A DNA stretch of 6,028 bases from Acidobacteriaceae bacterium. Its GTDB lineage: Bacteria > Acidobacteriota > Terriglobia > Terriglobales > Acidobacteriaceae. The stretch spans positions 1 through 6,028 of the forward strand of contig JASHVU010000079.1 of the NCBI GenBank assembly GCA_030044455.1. The letters run 5' to 3'. A program made the translations under genes and the position numbers. The stretch's first letter is position 1, and each line of letters starts with the position of its first letter. The notes below the pieces were generated by a model that worked only from the letters and a program-made list of their open reading frames with translations, searched no databases and had not been told where the DNA came from. Positions 1 through 5,746 of this stretch are shown one piece after another.

Positions 1-607
1 CGCGCCGTTTGACGGCGTTGTGACCGCGCGCAATGTAGACACGGGCCAGTTGATCAGCCAGGGAGCAAACGTTGAGCTTTTCCACTTGCAGGCTTTAGGA
101 ACGCTGCGCGTTTATACCAATGTGCCGCAGCTTTACACCACGGTGATCAAGCGCGGCACAAAGATCCCGTTGACCTTCCCCGAATATCCCGGAAAGACAT
201 TTGAAGGGACGCTGGTGCGAACCGCTGACGCCATCGATCCCGCCAGCCGCACCCTCCTGGTTGAGGTGGACGTGGACAACCGCGCGGGCGAGCTGATGCC
301 CGGCTCGCTGGCGCAGGTGCACTTCAAAACTCCGCAAATTGCGCCCACGTTTATCGTGCCCACGGCCGCGCTCATCTTCCGCCGCGCGGGATTGCAGATT
401 GGCACTGTGGTGGACTCCAAGGATGGAACCGTAGCGCACCTTGTGTCCATCACGATTGGACAGGACGATGGCGCAACGGCGCAGGTGGTGACCGGATTGA
501 CGGCGAACGACCAGGTGATTCAGGATCCGCCGGATTCAATTATCGAAGGCGAGAAGGTGACTGTAGTGAAACCGGGAAGCGAGCAGCCGGATAGGGGAGG
601 GCTGTAG
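1..607 (+). CDS. RND efflux membrane fusion protein (HlyD/AcrA family), C-terminal part
   Basis: This is the C-terminal ~201 residues of a periplasmic adaptor that joins an inner-membrane RND pump to an outer-membrane channel. The gene enters from the left edge: the reading frame is open from base 2, so the GTG at 20 is internal. The first visible residues, APFDGVVTARNVDTGQLI, are the hallmark second half of the lipoyl/barrel-sandwich hybrid domain. A beta-barrel domain follows (fragment residues ~25-115), with the family-typical RTADAIDPASRTLLVEVDV stretch and then GELMPGSLAQV. The membrane-proximal domain begins at FIVPTAALIF and contains the TGL..NDQVI motif near the end. The stop TAG (605-607) lies one base before the ATG of the outer-membrane channel gene, and the Shine-Dalgarno for that gene lies inside this one, which indicates an operon and probable translational coupling. 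Substrate cannot be read from the fragment. The family call is firm; the specific subfamily is not. Confidence 0.93.
   Translation, partial: APFDGVVTARNVDTGQLISQGANVELFHLQALGTLRVYTNVPQLYTTVIKRGTKIPLTFPEYPGKTFEGTLVRTADAIDPASRTLLVEVDVDNRAGELMPGSLAQVHFKTPQIAPTFIVPTAALIFRRAGLQIGTVVDSKDGTVAHLVSITIGQDDGATAQVVTGLTANDQVIQDPPDSIIEGEKVTVVKPGSEQPDRGGL
594..601 (+). promoter_or_regulatory. Strong Shine-Dalgarno that fixes the start of the efflux channel gene
   Basis: GGGGAGGG ends 7 nt before the ATG at 609, inside the last codons of the membrane fusion gene. It is the only good ribosome-binding site near this junction. The in-frame GTG codons at 651 and 663, which would shorten the odd N-terminus, have no comparable site. 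This supports initiation at 609 despite the long extension before the signal peptide. Confidence 0.75.
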
Positions 608-608
608 G

Positions 609-2213
609 ATGGTGCGTCGCCTGCCAGCGGAAACTCCACGCGCCACAAGCGTGGGTGCGCCGGTGGTTGCCCCAGAACCGGGGTCGCCGGCGAATGACTG
701 GTATTCATTCGGGTGGGGGCCAGTCGTCCGCCGCGGCGGAGGGACCCGAGAGATCAGGCTCACCGCATTCACCGCCATTTGTGCGCTGCTCACCCTCGCT
801 GGCTGCAAGCCCGTTGGCCCCAACTACAATCGGCCTGGCTACACTGCGCCCGCAGCCTACAAAGAAACCGGCGCAGCCTCGGTGGTACCGCCGCAGAATC
901 CCGCGGGCGGCGCGTGGCAGCCTGCCAACCCATCGGATGGAATGCTCAAAGGCAAGTGGTGGGAGATTTACCAGGACCCACAACTCAACAGCCTTGAAGA
1001 ACGCGTCGACTCGACGAATGTGCAGTTGAAGCAGGCACTCGAAACTTACCAGGCGGCGCGCGACCAGGTGGAGGCGACGCGCGCCAATCTTTATCCCACG
1101 GTAAGCGGCAGCATTGGCGCTACGCCCGAACAGCTCTCGAAAAACGAGCCGATGTTTAACAAGGCCAACGCAACCATCTATAACGACCTGACGCTCGGCG
1201 CACAGGCCAGCTGGGAGCCGGACTTCTGGGGCCATGTACGCCGCGGCGTGGAACAGGCACGCGCCAATGCGCAGGCCAGCGCGGCTGATGCTGCCAACAT
1301 TGCCTTGACGCTGCACGCCGAGCTTGCGGCTGACTATTTTGCAATGCGCGGACTCGACTCGCAAGACAAACTGCTCAGCGATACGGTCGCGGATCTTGAG
1401 AAGCAACTCGAGCTGACTCAGAATCGGCTCAAGGGCGGCGTGGCAACCGAGGTTGACGTGGACCAGGCCCGCACCCAGCTGGAAACGATTCGCGCGCAGC
1501 TTGTGGATGTGGGCGTGGCGCGGGCGCAGTACGAGCACGCGATCGGGACGATCGCCAACTACGATCTTTCGCAGTTTTCGATTCCGCCGTCGCCGCTCGA
1601 CGGGGAGTTGCCGAAGATTCCCATCGGCGTGCCCACGCAACTGCTCGAGCGGCGCCCCGATATCGCCACGGCCGAGCGGCAGACTGCAGCCGCGAATGCG
1701 CAGATCGGGATTGCCGTCAGCGCGTTTTATCCCAACATCACGCTGAGCGGATCGGCCGGATTCCAGAGCACCAACCCCGGCACCTGGATTCAAGGACCGA
1801 GCTCATTCTGGACGCTGGGCGCAGAGGCCGCGGAGCTGCTCTTCGACGCCGGCCAGCGACGCGCGCTGACGAGCGAAGCCCGGCACGCTTATGATGCCCA
1901 GGCCGATGCTTACAGGAACACGATCTTTCAGGCGTTTGAAGACGTAGAAGACCAGTTGGCGGCGCTGCGCGTTCTGGAGCAGGAGTCGACAGTGGAACAG
2001 GGTGCGGTTGCGGCGGCGCAGCGGTCATTTGATGTTTCAAATGCACGCTACAAGGGCGGCGTGACGAGTTACCTTGAAGTGCTGACGGCCGAGCAGACGC
2101 TGCTGCAGAATCAGGTCAATGCAATCAGCATCGAGAGCCGGCAGTATGCGGCCAGTGTGGGACTGGTGCGATCGCTGGGCGGGGGGTGGGACGTAACGCA
2201 ACTACCGAAGTGA
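609..2213 (+). CDS. RND efflux outer-membrane channel lipoprotein (TolC/NodT family) with repeat-derived N-terminal extension
   Basis: This is the outer-membrane factor of a tripartite efflux system, forming the trimeric barrel and periplasmic alpha-tunnel that accept substrate from the adaptor encoded upstream. Residues ~50-66 are a lipoprotein signal with lipobox LAGC (Cys66), followed by the NodT-type start CKPVGPNYNRP. Lys at +2 rather than Asp fits outer-membrane sorting. Two homologous OEP repeats follow, each marked by the same hairpin motif: RLKGGVATEVDVDQAR at 273-288 and RYKGGVTSYLEVLTAEQ at 480-496. The hallmark ERRPDIATAERQ (347-358) and the SAFYPNITLSGSAGF segment (371-385) are intact. 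Mature length (~469) is normal for the family. The oddity is ~48 residues ahead of the signal (including WYSFGWGPVVRRGG, 31-44), which lie in a palindrome-rich, probably repeat-derived stretch. The start is chosen on GGGGAGGG at 594-601. The 3' end overlaps the convergent beta-helix gene by 12 bp. Confidence 0.94.
   Translation: MVRRLPAETPRATSVGAPVVAPEPGSPANDWYSFGWGPVVRRGGGTREIRLTAFTAICALLTLAGCKPVGPNYNRPGYTAPAAYKETGAASVVPPQNPAGGAWQPANPSDGMLKGKWWEIYQDPQLNSLEERVDSTNVQLKQALETYQAARDQVEATRANLYPTVSGSIGATPEQLSKNEPMFNKANATIYNDLTLGAQASWEPDFWGHVRRGVEQARANAQASAADAANIALTLHAELAADYFAMRGLDSQDKLLSDTVADLEKQLELTQNRLKGGVATEVDVDQARTQLETIRAQLVDVGVARAQYEHAIGTIANYDLSQFSIPPSPLDGELPKIPIGVPTQLLERRPDIATAERQTAAANAQIGIAVSAFYPNITLSGSAGFQSTNPGTWIQGPSSFWTLGAEAAELLFDAGQRRALTSEARHAYDAQADAYRNTIFQAFEDVEDQLAALRVLEQESTVEQGAVAAAQRSFDVSNARYKGGVTSYLEVLTAEQTLLQNQVNAISIESRQYAASVGLVRSLGGGWDVTQLPK
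618..748. repeat. Palindrome-rich putative interspersed repeat inside the 5' end of the efflux channel gene
   Basis: This ~130-bp stretch packs several inverted repeats. CCACGC (636-641) pairs with GCGTGG (649-654) across a 7-nt loop. CCCC (670-673) pairs with GGGG (680-683). TCGCCGGCGA (684-693) and TCCGCCGCGGCGGA (727-740) are perfect palindromes. Its plus-strand translation (GAPVVAPEPG, WYSFGWGPVVRRGG) has no place in an efflux lipoprotein, and read in reverse it gives phrases such as GAPTLVARGVSAG. Both phrases look to me like translated intergenic repeats of acidobacterial genomes; that is recollection, not a search. Exact borders are uncertain. It appears to sit between the original start region and the signal peptide without breaking the frame. 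Confidence 0.5.
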
Positions 2214-4379
2214 TGCAGGCAGGAAATAAGCCTTCTCCGGCACCTCCGCCAGCGGCTCTCCGGGTGCTTGCCACATCAAACGCGGCGTTTGATTCGAAGC
2301 CGAGAAAAGCCCTTCAACATGGATGGCATGTTTGCCGGCATGCAGCCCAAGCGATCCAACCGCGTAACGAACCGCGTTTCCGGGCGATCCGCATACCTGC
2401 GCAAAGGCCGGGCCGGTCTTCGCCACCTCCCTGCCGTCGATCACCAAGCGTGCGCCATCGGCGTCGAGAAGGTAGAAGGTGTAGCCGCCGTCGGAGGGTA
2501 TGTCGATGAATCCATCCCACGCAACTGCGTAACGAGTGAATCCCTGAGCGTCGGCCTCGAGACCAGGTGATTGACCAGTGAGAGTGGGCTTGAGAGCGGA
2601 GAGATCGGGCAGTTCAGACCACTCGCCGGGATAGATGCCATAGGCAAGGCCGGGCTGCGTGGTGGCGGCGTTGGTTTGGGAAGGTTGCCAATGGTCAACA
2701 ACGACAACGTCCTGCTCCGCCCAGTCCTGCTGACCATTCTTGTCTTGAACGTGGAGCAGAACGCGAAAGCGTCCGGCGCCGTTGGCTCCATCGAGCTCGG
2801 TTCCAAGAGCATCGGCGAAGCGATGGCGCACGCGGCGGCCGTGGGCCTCAGTTCCATCGCCGAAGAGCCAGGTGTAGCGCGCGTTGGTCGCGGGCCGCGC
2901 CGTGAATGCGATAGGCTTTCGCGGCGCGCTCGTGGAGGGTGCAACCGTGAAGGCAGCGATTGGTGTATGAGTTGCAACGAACTGTGGCGGCTGCGCGCCG
3001 CCGGAGACGGTGAGCGGTAGAGCGTCGCTGGATTCCACGCGTGCCTGGCCGTACTTGATGTTGTCAAGGACCACCCCGGACACGTCGCCGGTGATGGTTG
3101 ACGTGGCAAGCGGGGGTTGGCCCAGTGCCCAGATGTTGCGGAAGGCGAAGTTCGAGAGCGAAGGCTGCTCCTGTTCGAGTTGCAGGAGCGAGTACCAGTT
3201 ATCGAGGAAGAGGTTCTCAAATGTGAAGCCTTGGTGGATGCCCTTTGCGCCTTTCGCGCCCCAAAAGCCGATCAGGCCGAAAGTCTGCCCGCAGGCGCCG
3301 ATGCCGGCGTGCAGAATGTCAGAGTTGCGCAGGGTGAAATTGGAGGAGTTGAAAATTTTTTGCGGCCAGCCGGCGCGCACGACGTTTGAGATTGAGGTAG
3401 AAAGCTCGGTGTTCTCGACCAGAATGTTGCGCACATCGTGGCCAGGGCGTAAAAGATCGTCTTGCGTATAGCCATCCCAATTGCCCTCCATGGCCAGATC
3501 GTCATCAGAGGCGCGGAAGAATGAGTTGCGGACCACGGCATCGCCGCCTCCCAGCCAATCCATGCCGTCCTGATTGGCGTTACCGGGGTTGCCGCCCACG
3601 ACACGAAGGTCGTCGTAAGTAAATCCGGTTGAATCCTTCATCTGGATGGACCAAGTGCGCGAGCGAATGATGCAGGTGAGGCCGTCGATCTCGACGTTGT
3701 GAGATTGAAAGGCTCCGATGCAGTGCCAGTCAGGCTTCTGCATCCAGCCCTCGTCGGCGCCGGGATCCTGGGGGCCGTCGTAGACAATCGTCCCGCGACC
3801 CATCACCTTCACGTTTTCGACATTCCAGAGGTTGAGGCTGCCATAAATAAATGCGCCGGGCGCGAGATAGATGGTGTCGCCTGATTTGGGATTGAGACTC
3901 TGGCGATGCAAGCCCGGCGGAATAACGGTGACGTGGGGGCCCGCGGGTGGCGGCGGGGGCGGCGAGCCGGCAAACAGAAACAACATTCGTGCGCGATTAA
4001 GGAAATCGTCGGGCCGCGAGATGGCGAGTTTGACTGGCCCGTTGATGCGGAAGCGGATGGTTTGCCCATTGCGCGTGGCGTGCAGGCTGAGTCGCCAGGG
4101 CTGGATGTCGACTCCGTGGTCCCAGAATCCGGTCTCGGCGGCGGTGATGGTGATTTCAGCGGGGCCGGTGACGTCGAAGTTTGCGAACTCGTAGTTGGCA
4201 GCGGCATGAGCCACGTCGACGCGGACACCGTTGACGGTGATGGCGAAGAAGTACGAGCGCAACTCGTCGGGAACGGGCGCGGCTTCAAGACGCGTGGCGG
4301 CGTGAAGCGCGGGAGAGATGGCTGCAACCGCAGCAAGCGAGAAAAAAAGCAGATGGGACAAGACGCGAAAGCCCGGCAA
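2202..4379 (-). CDS. Secreted right-handed beta-helix glycosidase/lyase-like protein (GH28/GH49-like) with PKD and PA14 domains
   Basis: A 725-residue exported enzyme, probably acting on a plant or microbial polysaccharide. Residues 1-27 are a signal peptide (hydrophobic LLFFSLAAVAAI, cleavage near ALHA). Residues ~30-137 form a beta-rich region like the N-terminal sandwich of GH49-type and some GH28-type proteins. A proline run (140-145) leads into the beta-helix (~150-445), which begins with SGDTIYLAPGAFIYGSL and VMGRGTIVYDG. NQDGMDW (269-275) and SDDDLAM (291-297) match the NTDG and DD catalytic blocks of GH28, giving candidate acids Asp271 and Asp292-294. The GH28 blocks GHG and RIK are not evident, so exact family and substrate are open. 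A PKD domain follows (~471-563, WLFGDGT at 504-510), then a PA14 domain (~577-722, FYLLDADGARLVIDG at 635-649), likely for carbohydrate binding. The start is TTG with GGAG 9 nt upstream; an in-frame TGA two codons earlier rules out a longer form. Confidence 0.85.
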   Translation of the reverse strand: MPGFRVLSHLLFFSLAAVAAISPALHAATRLEAAPVPDELRSYFFAITVNGVRVDVAHAAANYEFANFDVTGPAEITITAAETGFWDHGVDIQPWRLSLHATRNGQTIRFRINGPVKLAISRPDDFLNRARMLFLFAGSPPPPPPAGPHVTVIPPGLHRQSLNPKSGDTIYLAPGAFIYGSLNLWNVENVKVMGRGTIVYDGPQDPGADEGWMQKPDWHCIGAFQSHNVEIDGLTCIIRSRTWSIQMKDSTGFTYDDLRVVGGNPGNANQDGMDWLGGGDAVVRNSFFRASDDDLAMEGNWDGYTQDDLLRPGHDVRNILVENTELSTSISNVVRAGWPQKIFNSSNFTLRNSDILHAGIGACGQTFGLIGFWGAKGAKGIHQGFTFENLFLDNWYSLLQLEQEQPSLSNFAFRNIWALGQPPLATSTITGDVSGVVLDNIKYGQARVESSDALPLTVSGGAQPPQFVATHTPIAAFTVAPSTSAPRKPIAFTARPATNARYTWLFGDGTEAHGRRVRHRFADALGTELDGANGAGRFRVLLHVQDKNGQQDWAEQDVVVVDHWQPSQTNAATTQPGLAYGIYPGEWSELPDLSALKPTLTGQSPGLEADAQGFTRYAVAWDGFIDIPSDGGYTFYLLDADGARLVIDGREVAKTGPAFAQVCGSPGNAVRYAVGSLGLHAGKHAIHVEGLFSASNQTPRLMWQAPGEPLAEVPEKAYFLPASLR

Positions 4380-4496
4380 CAGTCAGAACTCCAGCAAGAG
4401 AATTGGGACAGACCAGTGTAGCGCCCTCTGCAAAGTCTCTGAGGCGGTGGGCCGCCATGCGACATCTAATGGTTGGCCATGTGCATAATAGCTATA
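4380..4496. promoter_or_regulatory. Divergent intergenic region between the beta-helix gene and the tandem paralogues
   Basis: These 117 bp must carry the start signals of two divergently transcribed genes. An AT-rich patch at its right end (4484-4499) is a near-palindrome, CATAATAGCTATAATG, with seven of eight base pairs matching around the central AGCT. It contains a perfect TATAAT (4493-4498) on the plus strand and TATTAT on the minus strand. No good -35 hexamer stands 16-18 bp from either. A small hairpin is possible at 4443-4456 (GGCGG, TGGG loop, CCGCC). On the minus strand, TACACT (4420-4415) is a weak -10 candidate with a poor -35. The patch may be a shared promoter or operator, but the evidence is only compositional. 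Confidence 0.35.
4389..4392 (-). promoter_or_regulatory. Shine-Dalgarno supporting the TTG start of the beta-helix gene
   Basis: On the minus strand GGAG lies 9 nt before the TTG at 4379. A TGA (4385-4383) in the same frame sits between this site and the TTG, with one CTG codon after the stop, so translation must begin at CTG 4382, TTG 4379 or later. There is no ATG in the signal-peptide coding part, and the hydrophobic segment directly follows the TTG. This makes TTG 4379 the best choice. Confidence 0.6.
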
Positions 4497-5030
4497 ATGA
4501 CACCGAGATTGAAGTACGTCGGTTTGCTCGTTCTTTTTTGTGCAATCAAAGCGTATGCTGCGCCCTGCGAGATGAACCCGAGCGGGCCGGCGCAGTTTGT
4601 ATTTGCGCAGGTTGATGCGCGCCAAGCATGGACCGAATTCAAAAGCATTGAGTCCGTACCAAAAATGACTCCTGGCGAAGGTGTCACTGCCGAAGTTTGG
4701 AAGGATCCGAACGGATCGCTGCTGGTTAAGACCAGCGCACCGGCCAAGAACACCGAGGCGTACACCGAGTCCTGCTATTCGAAGGCAGGATACCTCGATT
4801 CCGTCGAGTTCGAGTTGCGCACGGATTGGGGATGGTATTACAAGGCAGAGGGCCCATTCGTAATGAATCGATTTCACCGGTCGACGGAGCAGTACTTCTA
4901 TTCGAAAGATGATCAGCCGATGGTGGTACGGCCGCAGCAGCCCGATGATTTTCCGCAAATACTGATTCCTGTTCTTTATAAGCGGGCTAAGCTGCTGCCC
5001 TTCGCGGATTTGCTGGAGAAGCGACAGTAG
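4497..5030 (+). CDS. Exported protein of unknown function, first of a tandem paralogous pair
   Basis: I do not recognise a named family. From ATG 4497 the product has 177 residues with a signal peptide (basic start MTPRLK, hydrophobic YVGLLVLFCAI, probable cleavage after AYA), so the mature protein would begin APCEMNPSG in the periplasm or outside. Cys23 and Cys93 are shared in position with its downstream neighbour and could form a disulfide. Other shared blocks are VFAQVD (35-40), ESVP (52-55), EVW (66-68), the ELRTDWGWYY region (106-115) and RFH (125-127), and both proteins end in a basic LLEK tail. A longer form from TTG 4473 is possible. ATG 4497 is preferred because it gives the same MxPR start and the same length as the paralogue. 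No Shine-Dalgarno precedes it, and a perfect TATAAT overlaps the ATG, so a start at TTG 4509 is an alternative. The paralogue begins 21 bp after the stop. Confidence 0.82.
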   Translation: MTPRLKYVGLLVLFCAIKAYAAPCEMNPSGPAQFVFAQVDARQAWTEFKSIESVPKMTPGEGVTAEVWKDPNGSLLVKTSAPAKNTEAYTESCYSKAGYLDSVEFELRTDWGWYYKAEGPFVMNRFHRSTEQYFYSKDDQPMVVRPQQPDDFPQILIPVLYKRAKLLPFADLLEKRQ

Positions 5031-5051
5031 AGGTGGCGGAGGCACAAACTC

Positions 5052-5585
5052 ATGATCCCGCGAGCCGTGAGTCTCATGCTTTTTGCGGCGTTGGCAGTTG
5101 TCCCCGCGTCGGCGGTCCCGCCATGCGATGTGAACCCGACTGGCGCTGCACAGCGCGTCTTTGCGCAGATCGATGAGAAGCATAGCTGGCGCGAATTCGC
5201 GAAGGTAGAGAGTGTACCCAGTCTCGATCTTGAAGGCGGGATTTCTGGGGAGGTCTGGAATGAAGCGAACAGCATAATGCTGGTTCGCACGGCTAAGCCG
5301 GGTGAGGATTTTTGGATCTACACAAAATACTGCTTTGCGCAAGATGGCTCGCTGGTTTATTGCGAGTTGGAAGTTCGTACGGCTTGGGGGTGGGGATATC
5401 ACGCCGGCGGCCCCGTCACGGACGGAAGATTCCATGCAGTGGCCGAAAACTTTTTCGAAACGGAGAAAAACCAGTCCATTCTCAAGCCGCAGAGTGCCGG
5501 TGACATCTCGGATTCACTGAAACCAACGATCTACCCGGTCGCGCAGCAGCTTCCATTCTGGAAATTGTTAGAAAAGAGTAAATAA
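5052..5585 (+). CDS. Exported protein of unknown function, second of a tandem paralogous pair
   Basis: This 177-residue protein is clearly homologous to its upstream neighbour over its whole length, with roughly one small indel. The signal peptide is MIPRAVSLMLFAALAVV with likely cleavage after ASA. The mature part starts with VPPCDVNPTG, matching APCEMNPSG of the first copy. Shared blocks are VFAQID (36-41), VESVP (52-56), EVW (67-69), RTAWGWGY (109-116) and RFH (126-128), plus Cys25 and Cys94. It has one extra cysteine, Cys104, near the WGW block. No catalytic signature is visible; the pattern suggests a small compact periplasmic or secreted domain. GGAGG (5038-5042) lies 9 nt before the ATG, a better site than the first copy has. 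The 21-bp spacing and same orientation imply co-transcription. A hairpin with T-run follows the stop. Function is unknown; the export and paralogy calls are firm. Confidence 0.88.
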   Translation: MIPRAVSLMLFAALAVVPASAVPPCDVNPTGAAQRVFAQIDEKHSWREFAKVESVPSLDLEGGISGEVWNEANSIMLVRTAKPGEDFWIYTKYCFAQDGSLVYCELEVRTAWGWGYHAGGPVTDGRFHAVAENFFETEKNQSILKPQSAGDISDSLKPTIYPVAQQLPFWKLLEKSK

Positions 5586-5586
5586 G

Positions 5587-5607
5587 GCGGCGCGGAGCCG
5601 CGGTTTT
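5587..5607 (+). terminator. Possible intrinsic terminator after the tandem paralogues
   Basis: GCGGC (5587-5591) pairs with GCCGC (5597-5601) across a 5-nt GCGGA loop, followed by GG and four T residues (5604-5607). It begins two bases after the TAA stop at 5583-5585. The stem is short and the T-run brief, so it is a weak but well-placed candidate. Confidence 0.4.
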
Positions 5608-5634
5608 GCCAATCGGCGTCGATGGGAGCATACT
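5606..5634 (+). promoter_or_regulatory. Possible sigma-70-type promoter for the ATPase gene
   Basis: TTGCCA (5606-5611, five of six matches to TTGACA) and CATACT (5629-5634, four of six matches to TATAAT) are separated by exactly 17 bp. A transcript from here would begin near 5641 and have a leader of about 105 nt containing two stem-loops. This is a consensus match only. Confidence 0.3.
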
Positions 5635-5640
5635 GCATTC

Positions 5641-5660
5641 ACGGCCGCCATGGCCGTTTT
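5641..5660 (+). terminator. Stem-loop with T-run in the intergenic region
   Basis: ACGGCC (5641-5646) and GGCCGT (5652-5657) form a perfect 6-bp stem with a 5-nt loop GCCAT, and T residues occupy 5657-5660. It is 55 bp after the stop of the second paralogue, so it is the best intrinsic terminator shape for that operon. If the promoter-like pair just upstream is real, it would instead lie at the start of the ATPase leader. Confidence 0.5.
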
Positions 5661-5696
5661 CCCCAATCCCGATGATTCTGCGTCTTAATTACATAC

Positions 5697-5719
5697 CCGG
5701 CTGACGCGCAAGCAGCCGG
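5697..5719 (+). other. Stem-loop in the leader of the ATPase gene
   Basis: CCGGCTG (5697-5703) and CAGCCGG (5713-5719) form a perfect 7-bp stem around a 9-nt loop. It ends 17 nt before the Shine-Dalgarno at 5737-5741. No T-run follows, so it is not a simple terminator. It could influence leader stability or translation, or be chance in GC-rich DNA. Confidence 0.35.
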
Positions 5720-5746
5720 CCGCACTCGAGCCAGTCAGGAGCCCCG

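Noticed and set aside
705..1793. A 362-codon minus-strand open frame opposite the efflux channel gene
   Set aside because: It lies wholly within a clearly recognised TolC/NodT-family gene and its translation is arginine-rich with no domain, typical of a GC-rich shadow frame.
3941..3965. G-rich plus-strand tract (runs of GGCGGGGGCGG) that could be read as a structured or G-quadruplex element
   Set aside because: It is explained by the proline-rich linker (residues 140-145) encoded on the minus strand between the N-terminal region and the beta-helix; there is no further evidence for a separate element.
2571..4421. Several plus-strand open frames of 100-170 codons opposite the beta-helix gene
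   Set aside because: They overlap a gene with clear signal peptide, beta-helix, PKD and PA14 domains, and none shows a ribosome-binding site or recognisable motif.
4473..4496. TTG at 4473 as the start of the first paralogue, adding eight residues
   Set aside because: The added residues precede a normal signal peptide, there is no ribosome-binding site for it, and ATG 4497 gives a start and length matching the downstream paralogue.
4383..5435. A long (350-codon) open frame on the minus strand, antisense to both tandem paralogues
   Set aside because: It is a shadow. The two plus-strand genes are in the same frame and share biased codons, which keeps the opposite frame open. The plus-strand products have signal peptides, ribosome-binding evidence for the second copy and mutual homology, whereas the antisense product has no recognisable features.
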